Source: Przewalskia tangutica (Eukaryota; Streptophyta; Magnoliopsida; Solanales; Solanaceae). Taken from it: a stretch of DNA of 64,000 nt. Positions 1-11,698 of the stretch are shown here, in pieces. Position 1 is the stretch's first letter, and the number at the start of each line of letters is the position of its first letter. Position numbers and translations under genes: made by a program. Below the pieces are notes generated by a model that was not told where the DNA came from, ran no database searches, and was given only the letters and a program-made list of their open reading frames with translations. The DNA lies in assembly GCA_029844215.1 (NCBI GenBank), contig CM056725.1, positions 62,471,609-62,535,608 of the forward strand. The letters run 5' to 3'.

Positions 1-1831
1 GCCGCACTCGCATCATGGGTAGCAAATCCATGGCATAAGTAGTAAACCATCCTATTGGAGCATACCCGGCCACCCATCGACAAGATGTCCAAAGGAAATA
101 ACAAGAATAAACCGGGGTTTACCCGTAATACTATATATAACATAGCTCATCCGGCTATCATACATAACATAAGTACTACCGGCCTATCATATCATAACAT
201 AAGCACTACCGGCCTATCATATCATAACATAAGAAAGTTAAGAAATCCCCTAACTTCTTATTAACATTATTAATATATATCCTCTCATTTTAGTATACCT
301 AAGGCACTAACATGTCTTTTAATAGAAATCCGGGAATTTAACCCAAGTACCATGTACTTCTAACCTTTTAGGAAATAGCTCTTTTTTTTATACAAAAATT
401 CCAAGATACTAATCACCATAGTATCAAGTTACAATTTCTTTTCAAAACAAGTCACATTCCCTTTTAGAATTATAATAAGCTTCTAAATCAAGTGACTTCA
501 TTTCCTTTAAAACCTTAGGCAACCAATGCCTAAAAATCAATTCACCTTTCTTATTTTCAAATCCTTTACCCGTACTTGTTTTAATTAGAGTAAACCTTTC
601 TTTGTGAACCTTTCAAGAAAACTAATATAACCAACTTCCCATAAAGTCCTTATATTAGCGTTATCCCTTTGTCAAATACATTTTCCCTCAACCCAAGGGA
701 CTTATACTTTTGAAATGAAACAAGTATCATATACTTTAAAACAAGTGTAGATTATCAAATCTTGTACGTATACCGTACTACATAGATACAACTATTCATG
801 CTCAAGAGATAGGAAAGCTCTACATACCTCTTTGGTCAAAATCCACTTGCTAAGTCCAACTACCGCAAGTAATATGTCAACCTATAATAACCATAGTGCA
901 TTTATTAACCTCTAATTTCAATGTAGAAATTCCAAATTCAAGTTACCAATTCTTAAGGAAAATTGGGCAGCATTTCCTTTGTTTCTACTCACTTTGCCAC
1001 CTTTTTCAAAGGCCGATTTTCAACACTCAAACGCCTCATTAAGGCCCAACATCCAAACCAACACAAAGGGGATTACACACCTAATCTTGGGTGTGTAAAA
1101 TTCTGCCCCATAAGTTATAATAATACACTTAACAATTCTAAAGTAGTTTGTAGGCTACAACATGCTCATAATATCTCTTTAGCCAAATCCTTCATACCCA
1201 AACCACATTTCTTGCATGCAATGACTCTAATAGCATTATTTACTACCACAAGTACTTTCTTCTTATCATGCAACACTAAAAACTAATAATAGAGGAAGAA
1301 TCATTACCTTAGAGCTTTAGCCGAATTTATCCAACAATTTGCTAGCTTCTATTCCAAGAACACCACCACAACAACCTTCACAAGCTAGCCACAAGCTTCC
1401 TTCTTGCCTTTTACTTCTCAGATTTTTCCTAAGGCTAGAATACCTCTTGGAGTTTTAGAGAGAAGGAGGAGCTTGAAATAATTTAAGAGAGAAGGAGGAG
1501 CTTTTCTAAGAGAGAGATGAAGGATGACCAAGTCTTTAAGACATGGTCAATATAATGCATGCAAAAATCAGATGGGACACTGTCCCCACCTGTGCCCTTT
1601 AAAAGAAAAATCGACTTTTCCTAAGTTTTTCCGCCTGAATCCGCCGCTGTCGCTTCTGGGCGCCGCAACTCCTCGGACCAGATCTTCCGCGCGCCTGGCT
1701 TCCCGGCGCGACATCGAAACTTGGCGACCTCGATTTTCGGCCATGCCCTCGACTTCCACGCGCAGCCCTACAATCACCGCGCTTGGCGCACTGAGACCCC
1801 GATCATGTCCGGACCAACCACTGGTATAACA
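1..1831 (-). mobile_element. Element D: 5' portion of a gypsy LTR (5' or solo LTR), antisense, inserted in the 5' LTR of A
   Basis: Read on the minus strand, the sequence starts TGTTATACC at 1831, the standard LTR start here, and runs leftwards out of the window. Positions 1-1015 (reverse complement) are homologous to A's LTR at 1832-2950, including the ATGCGG stretch at the window edge. On the right the sequence passes directly into A's LTR at aaaaaggtggcaaag, which is continuous in A's 3' LTR near 27010. D therefore interrupts A's 5' LTR. About 190 bp next to the start (1636-1820) are GC-rich and match none of the other LTRs here. The other end and its TSD lie outside the window, so solo LTR and full element cannot be told apart. 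Confidence 0.75.
130..235. repeat. Short tandem repeat in LTR D (about 29-bp unit, 2.5 copies)
   Basis: The phrase cataacataagtactaccgg, followed by cctatcatat, recurs two and a half times with few changes. A single version (ccggtagtgcttatgttatg) lies at the same place in A's LTR near 2716, so the array is a local expansion in D. Confidence 0.7.
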
Positions 1832-2755
1832 AAAAAGGTGGCAAAGTATGTAGAAACAAAGGAAGTGCTGTCCGATTTTCCGTAGAATTTAGTGACTTTG
1901 CCCTTGGAAGATTCTACGTTTGAAGTAAGAAGTTAATAGGCGATATGGTCATTATAGGTTGACATACTACGTCGCGAATCGACTTAGCAAGTGGATTAAA
2001 CCAAGAGGTATGTGGAACTTTCTTATCTCTTGAGTATGAATAAGTTGTAAATGTATAGATTTGAGACGTCAAGATTTTGACAATCTAGTCCATTTGATAT
2101 CCTTGGCTTATTTTAAGAATGTCCAAGTTGGTTGAGTTAGGGAATTAACTCACTTGTTTAAATATTAAGGATATCTTGGTTTTCAAAAGTTAAGAGACTT
2201 TAAGTATGTTGAAAGTATTATTGATGCTTGTTTAAGTCTCTTGGTTATAAAGAAGTATGTAAGTTGCTAAAATATAAAGCTAGTATACGGCTTTATGGGA
2301 AGTTGGTTATAATAGCTTTATGAAAAGTTAAAAAGAGTGGTTTACTCTAAGTAATATAAGTATGATAAATGACTTGATAATGAAAGGCAAATTGATTTAA
2401 AGGCATCAATTGCTTACGGTTTTAAAAGAAAGAAGTCACTTGATTTAGAAGCCTGAAAATGTATTTTCTAAAAGGTATTGTGACTTGTCTTGAAAAGTAG
2501 TTATGACTTGATACTATGGTTATTAGTATCTTGGAAGTTTTATATGAAAAAGAGTCATTTTAAAAGAGTGGAAGTATGTAGTACCTTGGGTTAAATTCCC
2601 GGATTTTTATAATGACATGTTAGTGCCTTAAGTAAACTAAAATGAGAGTGTATATGAATAAGGCTAATAAGAAGTTAGGGGGATTTCTTAACTTACTTAT
2701 TTATTGTATGATAAGCCGGTAGTGCTTATGTTATGTATGATGGCCAATTGAGATA

Positions 2756-2920
2756 GGGTAAGAGTATATCTGAGGGGTAAATCCCCAAGATCGTTATACC
2801 ACCTTCTTCAGGGTAAGAGTATATCTGAGGGGTAAATCCCCAAGATCGTTATACCACCTGCTTCAGGGTAAGAGTATAAATGAGGGGTAAATCCCCAAGA
2901 TCGTTATACCACCTGTTTCC
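2756..2920 (+). repeat. Tandem repeat, 55-bp unit x3, in LTR A
   Basis: Units begin at 2756, 2811 and 2866, each starting gggtaagagtat and ending near ataccacct. Each holds a short palindromic core, ggggtaaatcccc. The same array is in the 3' LTR at 27938-28095, where the third unit has decayed. Confidence 0.9.
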
Positions 2921-3404
2921 GTGGATTTGCTACCCATGATGCGAGGAATACCTCATGCGAGTTCTTATGGGCTTATGCGGGTGAAATAGTCCCATGCGGG
3001 CGGGTACAACCTATGCGAGGAATACCTCATGCGGGTCCACACGACCTATACGGGTGAAATAGTCCCAGGAGTAGGATTGCTTAATGATCTCGCGCGCGTG
3101 TCCTCGCTTGATCGCGAGCTTCCTATTTTTATGTTGTAAGTATACTTTTGATTACTCTCATTGTTAGTAAGGCAATCGTGTCGTTAATTGAGTTATCATA
3201 CTGTCTCCGCTTTATTATAGACTTATGATTTCATTACGATTTCGGGCCACATATTTGGTACATGTTATCTTGACTCCTTCGGCCGTTCACGCCGCAGTAG
3301 TATCTGCTGCTGATCCTTGCTCTTAGGATCACCGCTCACCGTTGAGAAACTCCTTTATTCCGAGGCTTATCCTCAGTATTGTCGGTTGTTGTACATTCAT
3401 GGGT

Positions 3405-3425
3405 ATGGCGGGCCCCGTCCCGCCA
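3405..3425 (+). other. Conserved GC-rich hairpin in LTR A (GGCGGG / CCCGCC)
   Basis: ATGGCGGG, a CCCCGT loop, then CCCGCCAG, about 220 bp before the primer binding site. Equivalent hairpins occur at the same place in the other LTRs (14015-14036, 19673-19695, 45220-45240; antisense at 30652-30672 and 37987-38008). Confidence 0.6.
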
Positions 3426-3640
3426 GAGTTGTTATTCTTAGGTGCAGTAGTCACATTGTGGTTTGGGTTATAAAAAAATGTCTCGCTTTATTTGTTTAGT
3501 TACTAAGGTGGCCTTATCGGCTAGCTTGTTGTTATTTTATGTTTAAGCATTTTTTCAGATTGTGTATGTTCATTGCTATTCTCTCGATGTTTACAAAGGG
3601 TGCCTGTGTAGGGCACGACATGCCCGGTCGGGTCGTGACA

Positions 3641-6039
3641 AAAGTGGTATCAGAGCAGTTAGTCCTCAGAAAGTGTCTACAGACCGTGTCTAGTAGAGTC
3701 TTGATTATCGGTGTGTTGTGCACCACACCTATAATCAGGAGGCTACAGGACATTTAGGATTGGTTTCCATTCTTCTCACTCTGAGATCGTGCGATAGAGC
3801 TGTGTATTTAGGGTCGTCTCTCCCTAATAAATTATGTTGTTTGCAGCTACGAGAAAGGAAGCAGTGACCCAGGAAAGATTATGTGGATTGCGTATCCAGG
3901 TTGGTAATGTTGGTAGTATAGTTGGTATTGTGACATACAACTATACGAATTTATGTATGAGGGTCGGACGCGTGTTGCCTAGAATGGTTTTAGGTTACCA
4001 GGATTTGGTAAGGACTAAATAAATACCGGGAAGGTATGAACAATTAAGGAACTCTCATCAAGGTTTTACGTGCTAATTTGAGATAATTAGGTGATGATGA
4101 GTTGTGTGAGAATGTAATGGACCCTTAAGAGGTTATAATTAAGGGACTTAATGGAACACTATGTTAGTAACTTAAGCTACGTGGTATAATTAAGAGGATG
4201 GTACGGGTGAGATCCGTATGGAGTAAGTATGGTTGTTGTGGTCAAGAAAACACGATTATGGTATTACGAGAAGTTTTTGTACCCGTTTACGAGGGGACTG
4301 ATAAGGTAGGCGTGGAGCATGGAAATTGTGAGCCTAGGAATGTTGATAACCACCGAGACCTTAGATATATAAGGCCTTCTCGGGTAGTAAAAAGTTAAGT
4401 CAGACCAAGGGTAAGAGTTAAATACGACGCAAAGTCGGGTTGAGGACCTATTAAGGGTCGCCCCATAGCTTCAAATGAAATGGGATCAGTTGGTAGTAGT
4501 CCCGCTACGTGACAGGGTCACGAGGGTGCAAGGCCCAAGTTTAGTTAATCATTTTATGGGTTCGTGGACGCGTTCCACCGGAACCAGGTTGAGAGAGCCG
4601 GAAATGGCCTTATGTTATTTAGAATAGTAACTCCAAAGATAGGAGGCCCGAATCAGTATGAAGGCTATGTACGTACGCTGGAATAAGTTTGGAAGTACGG
4701 GAAGAGTACGACCAGTAAGAATGAGAGCAACCAAGTGTAAAGAAATGGATCCTGAATCCATGAGGACCTTTCGAGGTGACTACACCCGTGAGTGTTGGGT
4801 GGTAGCCGAATGGTAGATAATTGCTTAACGATACAGGCCGTTGGACCTAGCAGACCTAGTAGAGTTGCATGACGCATCGAGGTCATTATGAGTCACGCTA
4901 GTTGGCCTCTTGTTATGCCAACGTGGTCTATAGAGAGATTGATTCGCACCGCTTCCGGTAAGTCGGTTATTGAGCGGATAGGGAGAGAAGTGGTGGTAAC
5001 CAGTGAATTATCCTTCCTTCTTTGACATTGATGATTTTAATAAGTCTGTGTGACTTGTTCATGTGAGGTAAATTGACGCAGAAAGTAAGTAATAATTGAA
5101 TTTGAAGGAATTTATGTTAAGTGCACTTGGAGGTACTTGGAGTTGGTTTGGTGTGGCGGTCAGGGCCACGACCTTCCGGATAATTTCAGGAAAATGAGTA
5201 AGGCAAGAATAAAATAAGTACGAGTGCTGCCGGCGGAAAGCTGAGGGCATCTTTGGTAGGTTTTGAAAATCTACATGACTTTAAGGCGGTGCGTGATGAT
5301 TAAATATTTACTGGACCGCGAGAAGACCCTGTGATTAGGGTTGTGACTCCAAGGAAAGTTTAAGAAAGGGAGATAAGTTCTCTCCCCCACGTAAGGACAG
5401 TTTTACGTATTATGTGTACCCATGTTGTTAGACGAAGGATAGGAGACTGGTAAGGTCTTCGGTATCGTCATGCCATAGGTTACAGTTGTGGATAACCGTG
5501 GGAAAAGTGTTGTGTTGGGGTAATTAAGAACGACGTACGAATTGGTCGAGGAAGTATCGTAAAGATATAAATGCAGGTTGTACGCTTGTATGAAACTGTA
5601 CGATAATGAATCAAGATAGAAATACTTTTGCTATTAATAAACATAATGTAAGGTTATGACCAGAATGATAAAAGAGAATACGACTATAGTTATGTAAGTT
5701 GCACGAGATATGATTACCCCAGACTAGTGTAAGACCATTAGTAAATAATGGGCAGTAAGAACACCTCGAGGAAAGGTGGTAGCATCGGGTTACTACTTGA
5801 CGAGATCAAGTAAACCTTCCCCCCCTAAATTATGATTGACAGGAAGTCTTAGCCAGGAGGCAAGCAAAAGAATCAATTCTAAGTTAATGACCAAGTTTGG
5901 TTGCAACAGAGAAAGGGAAACAGGAACCATAAGTGAGATTAAGGATACCCGAACATTTCGCAGAAATGAGAAAGGTTTCCAGTTATTGGAAGATAAGTTG
6001 ACTCGACTACAGTTCTAACTCCTCCTGAAAGATTAGAGG
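3641..6039 (+). pseudogene. Element A internal region, decayed gag/pol part
   Basis: This is A's body between primer site and RNase H. The first ~200 bp match the post-primer leader of G and F (cagaccgtgtctagtagagt onwards). No open frame longer than ~70 codons is convincing, and I recognise neither gag nor reverse transcriptase; both appear deleted or eroded. A segment at about 4435-4620, around gggtcacgagggtgcaaggc, matches the module found between gag and 3' LTR in B, G and F, so pieces of a gag-only type element and a pol-bearing element seem to be joined here. ORFs seen here are short and treated as chance. Confidence 0.5.
3645..3656 (+). other. Primer binding site of element A (initiator Met-tRNA type)
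   Basis: TGGTATCAGAGC, four bases after the end of the 5' LTR, matches the complement of the 3' end of plant initiator-Met tRNA. It primes minus-strand cDNA synthesis. Confidence 0.9.
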
Positions 6040-6400
6040 GTTAGGTTATTATGATAACACGTTGGGTGTTGGGCTAGGTTGTGTGCTGACGCAACCCGAT
6101 AAGGATAGAGCCTATGTTTTCCCAGTAGTTAGGGAAGCAGGAAAGGAAATTACGCCACTTCCGATTTAGAGCTGGCGGCAGTTAGATCATGCCTTGAAGA
6201 TTTGGGGGCATGACGTATATATAGACTTCAGGTGGATATTTGTGCAGACCACAAAAGCCTCCGGTATACCTTCAGACAGAGGTAGTAGAATTTGCGACAG
6301 CGACGGTTGTTAGAGTTATTCAAGGATTGAGATATCGATATCCTACACCATCCGGGGAAAGCCAAGACAGTTACAGATACTCTTAGTCATGGGTCTAAGG
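6040..6400 (+). pseudogene. Element A RNase H remnant
   Basis: Shifting frames show the Ty3/gypsy RNase H pattern. VGLGCVL lies near 6070, then the ALKIW(R/G)H region near 6195, then a frame matching ELFKD..DIDILHHPGKA at about 6310-6365. RNase H degrades the RNA strand during reverse transcription. Stops and frameshifts prevent expression. The following stretch (6436-6627) resembles the linker between RNase H and integrase in this group (QYGDP..IRYRD). Assignment is by motif recall, not a database search. Confidence 0.65.
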
Positions 6401-6749
6401 GTAGTCTGTCAGATGGGCAGCCAGATAGACTGGACGTGATCCGTGAGATTCTTCAGTTACCGGGCCTAGGGGTTCGATTATTTGTTTCCAAGGTTAATGA
6501 ATTTTGGATCCGAGAGGTTGCCGAGTCTTCCGTCGTTGAGAAGGTAAAGAGGCGACAGTATGGGGATCCAGTTATGATACGGTATCGAGATACGGCTCTC
6601 CGAGAAGAGAAGAGCCTGTTTGAGTAGCACCGGATGAGGTGCTGTGATATGATGATAGATTGTGTGTACCCGGTGCTGCAGGACTAGTCAGCAGGTTTTA
6701 GAGGAGGCATGCAGAGCTTATTGCTCAAATTGTTCAGGGTCGACTAAGT

Positions 6750-7006
6750 TATGTCGTTACCTCAGAGGTATGTATGGGTAAGATGACCGGAAAAGGGACG
6801 TAGCAGAGTTGTTGCTTAACCTCCGAATTAGTAGCAGGTCATGATTGAACACCAGAAGCTCAGTGGGCTATTACAGGCGATTTAGACCCCGACTTAGACA
6901 TGGGAGGTATTTAAAATGGATCTTGTTACAGGGTGGCATCGTATCGGAGGGCGCGACCGGGGTCATGGTAACAGTCGACGAAACCACCGTGTTCTTCCTA
7001 AGTTAG
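6750..7006 (+). pseudogene. Element A integrase, N-terminal part, cut by B
   Basis: The frame near 6845-6960 reads HQKLSGLLQ, then WEVFKMDLVTG, matching the conserved gypsy integrase segment (GLLQ...WEVINMDFVTGLP) that begins the catalytic core. The coding sequence stops at the B insertion; its continuation starts at 25191 after the duplicated gttag. Stops are present. Confidence 0.7.
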
Positions 7007-10000
7007 TGTCACGACTGCCCGGCCGTGGATCGTGCCTTACTCGGGCACCCAAGTAGACATACATCAGAGAAAATCAGCGGAACATAAAACAATAACATGT
7101 AGTCAATGCAATAAGACAGTGAAATAAGAAGACATGCTAACCAAAACGGTTACCTTCAGTATATATAAATGAAAATTTGAACAGTTACATCTCATTACAA
7201 CCCCGCCACAACAAGATTACTGCACTCTACGAATAATATGACAACAAATGACGGACAGGTTCCGCCGTACTTCGAATGTAAGACCTACAACAACAGGACT
7301 ACACCAAGATAAGCCTCCGAGAAACGGAGCTTTCAAACGCTGAATCGTGACCCTAAGAGCGAGGATCAACGATCGTGTACCTTTACTCGGCATGAACGCA
7401 GCCCAAGGCGAGGTCAAGACAGTACCAAGTATGTGAAATCAAAATAAATCGTAAATGAAATCATAGTAGTCTATATAAAGCGGAGACATGTATGATAACC
7501 AAACTACAGTTCACAATAATTAAGCAGTCATGTCAAGTCAGGGACTCACGTCCTCAAAGTCATCACTCAATATAACAATGGGTCTCACGCCCACAACATC
7601 AATCATGCCCGTGGAATACCTTCCTCACTGCCGGCAGTCTATGATATAAAAGCACCAAGGAATACACATGAACACCAGGTCCCACCTGTGTCATCATAAA
7701 ACCGTACGGCATAGCCGACTACCAAAACCCACAGTACATCAAGGTCATAAACTGTATCATGATCTGTCTAGACCGTCACATGATCAAAGCTGGCCACTCG
7801 CCCGCAGTATCTAATGTGCGCGTCTAGCCCTGGAACTTCCCGCAGCTCCGCATAGGCCACTCCGATGGCCCGCATGAGGTATTCCCCGCATCGAGGGTAG
7901 CTACTCCCCGGCAGCGTCCTGGACTCGCCGTCCGCATGGCCATATAGACCGCATGACCACAAAGGCCGCACACTAACTCGAACTCGCAGCCCGCATAGGC
8001 CACTGCACCGCATAAGGTATTCTCGAATCATAGGTCACATGCACTACCGAAGTCTACTCCTCAGACGGAGGCGCCTAACCCCTAATCATGAGTGATACAA
8101 TACTAACATAACAGCTTATCGTTTAAACAACATAAGCACAATCAAGGGAAACCCCTTTACACAAACATCACAAGATACTAACACACGTAGCATCCTAGCA
8201 TGTTTACTTAACAAATCAACAAGAAAGTATTACAAGGCTATCACAAACCAACACAATCAAGTTATACACACAAGGTACTTTCTACTATATGATTAACAAG
8301 ATCGGGTTTTTATCCCCAAAGTACTTCATACATTAACTCTTTAAAAGATACGTTACTTTCACAAAAGTCACACAATACCCGTAGTATATGAAAATAGAGT
8401 GATTATCTTTTGAAGTAAATCAAAACACTTCTCTTTGTAAAATCAAGTAACAACATTCTTTTCCAAACGTTCCAAGTTTGCCTAATTTCAATTACTCAAG
8501 TTTCCCATTTTCGAAAAGTTTGTAGTTCATAGTCTTATTCATTTAAGAATATAATTCTCTTTTAAACCATCTGAGAAACATATGCCTTATATGTGAGTAG
8601 GTTATTCTTGTTCATAATCAATCTTATTAAGCAGCCATGATCTAGGAATTATCATTTTGTCTCATCTTAGCTTCTATACAGATGGAGTTTCTACTGGTTT
8701 TAATAATACTTAATTATTCAATACATTTTCCTTTATTAACGCTGCAATGGTTTGTCGATACACATTCTGATTTCCGAAATCAGTAAAACATTATCCCTTT
8801 TAAAAACCAAGTACTCATTACTCACGAATGAGGTTTCACACAAAAATTCATATAATTCATTTACGTTAAGTCTCTTATCTTTTAAGATCAAGTCTCTTAA
8901 CTTTTATAATCAATAAATCATTCATTTTATCTTTCTTACGACGTTATACCTAACTTCCCATAAAGCTAGTATAACTCTTATGTTATCAAAACCAAGTGTT
9001 ACTCTTCTTTCAAAAACAGTTCTTATTACTTTTTGAAATACTTCAAAGTTCTTATCATTCAGGCTTAAGTCAAAAGACATTGCCGTACAACTACGTTCAG
9101 TTAACACGCGTACGTCTATCGTACTATATATACTTCTTTAAAATATCATGCCTGCCGTATAGGAAGAATCACATACCTCGCGACGATTATCGACTATTAG
9201 CAAATTGCTTCCACGGCCATAACCCTACTAGCCCGTCCACCTTCTCAAGTAGCACATGCTACTCGCAGAACATTCAACCTATACAGGTTATACAAGTCTA
9301 TCAAAGTCTAGACTACTCGGTAGAATAAATCTAGATACAAGATCCTACGGAAAATCGGGCAGCACTTCCCTATCCACAACTACACAAGTCTCAGAATACA
9401 CCCCTACGTAATTACGCTCGATTCTCTTCTTTAAATTCAGCTTAAGTCCAAAGACATTGCCGCAAAACCATGTTCAGTTCTATATATAGTATACTTCATC
9501 TATATATTCCTACAACATGTAATTTCCAATTACAATAGGGGGACAAGATAATTACCTCGATAAGCCCATAATTATCCAAGTAAAATATGTCGATCCTTAG
9601 CAACGCTTAGCTCCTACTCCGGGTGCTCCAACCCGCTCCAACCAACCCTTAGAAGTTCTACGCAACTTCTTCTTAATACTCCAACCAACTATGGAGATTT
9701 TCCTTAGGGTTTCGGTTTGAGACAAAAAGGACATTTAGGTAGTATTTCCGGGCTCTACGTATAGAGGTATTTTGGAATACTACAAGGTATATGGCTAAGG
9801 TAATTTGGGTATAACAACAATACTTTTGAGAGTATTTCTACCAAGAGGGGGGGTATATATACGAGACAACACCACAAAGGGGGGGTGTATACCCCTCGTC
9901 CAACCCCACTGTGGGTACTCTGCCGGGGAAGGGTTCTCGCCATGGCCTCACAAGGGGAGGACGAGAACACCACACAAAGTGGGAAGCTCTCAAGACTTAG

Positions 10001-10461
10001 GAAAGTTTAGAAATGGATGAAGAAGTATTCAAAGGGGGGGGGGGGGTGTTTATAGGTAAATCCATGGCCAACCAATGGCCAAGATCATGCCAAGTGCAAG
10101 GCAAGTGTAGGGCTAGGATTCACCCAAGTGTACCTTATCCATCTACCACACAAATATCACAAAATATCCTACCTACTCCCACTCACCCATTTCGTCCCAA
10201 TTGCCGTCCAAAGCCCACCAATGAGAGGGTGCCAAGTGTCTCCCTCTCGTTGGTCCAAAATGTTTCGTCTCTCGGGAAAATCCGCAAAAATTAAAAATGT
10301 CATAGCCGGAATTTTCCCTTCGGAAGTTATGTAAAATGTTTCGTCGAAAAACGACTCTAATCGGGTGTTGTGAACAAATAATTTTCGGCCCTTGCACTTT
10401 AAGGCACAAACCTTTCTACGTACGTCCTTACGTTCATACTCTGGAAATACGAGGTATAACA
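7007..10461 (-). mobile_element. Element B 3' LTR
   Basis: 3455 bp, collinear with the 5' LTR at 21697-25185. On the minus strand it starts TGTTATACC at 10461 and ends CGTGACA at 7007. It has a degenerate TATA-like site (TATAAACA, minus, 10047-10054), a leader site TATCGAGGTAA (minus, near 9553) and the ATGCGG cluster (about 7850-8035). The 7.0-9.9 kb ORFs are LTR noise. Confidence 0.88.
10034..10046 (+). repeat. G homopolymer run in B 3' LTR
   Basis: An unbroken run of G next to the TATA-like site. Its length differs from the other B LTR (24761-24770), so it may be unstable or miscalled. Confidence 0.8.
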
Positions 10462-11283
10462 TTCTCCCCTCCTTAGAAACATTCGTCCCGAATGTTCCTT
10501 CTAAGTCTCTAAACAAACATGCGCCAGTATAGTCTTCACAGCTATACTTACGAAAACAATCCTGCCACACCTGGCCACAGGAACACCTGCGCAAATTCTT
10601 ACATCCGAGCCCACGAGGAAACACCTCTAATATCACCAAAGTAATGATCACAAATATGCTCGTAATACATGCTCGCTTCTTCCTTTACTCGTCGTACCCT
10701 TTTTGTACATTTGAACTCTTTCTCATAACTTACCACATTTGTTACTGCTTCAGTTTCCAAATCTCGGGGTTACTATCTCTAACTTGGTCATCATTAACTG
10801 GGAACACTCTGGATGGATCTCTGATACTTTCCCGAACATAGCAATACGAAAGACCGGATATACCGCCTCCCAAGTCGGACGGCAAAAGCTAATCATACAG
10901 GCAACCTGGTCTACTCTTCACATGATCTGAAAGGCCCAAAGTAACTCGGGCTAAGCTCCCTCTGTTTTCCAAAACTCATCGCACCCTATCCGGGGTGGTA
11001 CCTTCAAGAATTCCGACCGTCAACCTGAACTTTAAGTGTCAACGTCGATTATCCGCACGACTTCCGTTGACTCTGAGCTGTCAATGACCTCATCTGGATA
11101 AGCTTCACCCTATCCACATTCTACTGAACAAGTATGAACCAACTATCTGAACTTTGCCAACATCGAACCAATCGAACGACAACTTACATTTCCGCCCCTA
11201 CAAGGCGTCATAAAGCGACATTCGAATACTGAAATGGTAGCTAAAAACATTCCTTCAACAGGAGACAAAAATCCTCGCAACTA
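10462..11283 (-). mobile_element. Element B internal region, 3' end (non-coding), cut by G
   Basis: Next to the LTR lies the purine tract (minus strand AAGGAGGGGAGAA), then the inverted repeat aacattcgtcccgaatgtt at 10478-10496. The rest matches the region before the 3' LTR of G (about 16080-16870). No credible ORF: a 160-codon minus frame at 10169-10651 crosses the LTR boundary and is not a gene. It ends with aacta (11279-11283), the left TSD copy of G. Confidence 0.75.
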
Positions 11284-11689
11284 TGTTATACCCCGTATTT
11301 TCAGAGTATGTACGTAAGGACGTACATAGAAAAATTTGAACTTGAGAATAGGCTTGGCCGATTTATTCTTTGTGCACAACACCCGGTTAGAGTCGTTTTT
11401 CGACAAAACGTTTCCACAGCTTTCGTAGGGAAAATTCCGGCTATGTCATTTCTAATTTTTGCGGATTTTTCCGAGAGACGAAACATTTTGGACCAACAAG
11501 AGGGCGACACTTGGCACCCTCTCATTGGTGGGCTTTGGGGCGGCAACTTGGACGAATTCTTGGCCTTGTTTAGTCAAGGTTAGGTAGGATATTTTGTGGT
11601 AGATGGATAAGGTGCACTTGGCAAGATCTTGGCCCTACACTTGCCTTGCACTTGGCAAGATCTTGGCCATTGGTTGGCCTTTGCTAGAC

Positions 11690-11698
11690 CTATAAATA
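11690..11698 (+). promoter_or_regulatory. TATA box of G 5' LTR
   Basis: CTATAAATA in the pattern shared by the LTRs here (GGCCTTTGCTAGAC before it, a pyrimidine-rich CTTCATCCATTCC after it). Transcription is expected to start about 30 bp downstream, near 11725. Confidence 0.7.

Larger units (their letters stand above)
1832..3640 (+). mobile_element. Element A, 5' LTR (3' portion; the first ~1.16 kb is displaced beyond D)
   Basis: Collinear with A's 3' LTR from about 27010 to 28823 and ends in the canonical GTGACA at 3640, immediately before the primer binding site. The first ~1160 bp of the LTR (the counterpart of 25843-27010) are missing because D is inserted at 1831/1832; they should lie left of the window. 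It contains three 55-bp tandem repeats, an ATGCGG-rich cluster (2935-3075) and the GC hairpin (3405-3425). TTTTTTCAG at 3550-3558 resembles a splice acceptor. Confidence 0.85.

Noticed and set aside
963..1286. 107-codon ORF
   Set aside because: Antisense of the D LTR in a part shared with A's LTR, where the frame is not kept.
3645..3656. tRNA-like sequence
   Set aside because: Only the 12-base primer site complement is present; no cloverleaf around it or at the other primer sites.
10169..10651. 160-codon minus-strand ORF
   Set aside because: It crosses the boundary between B's LTR and internal region and has no domain; the matching B LTR region does not keep it.
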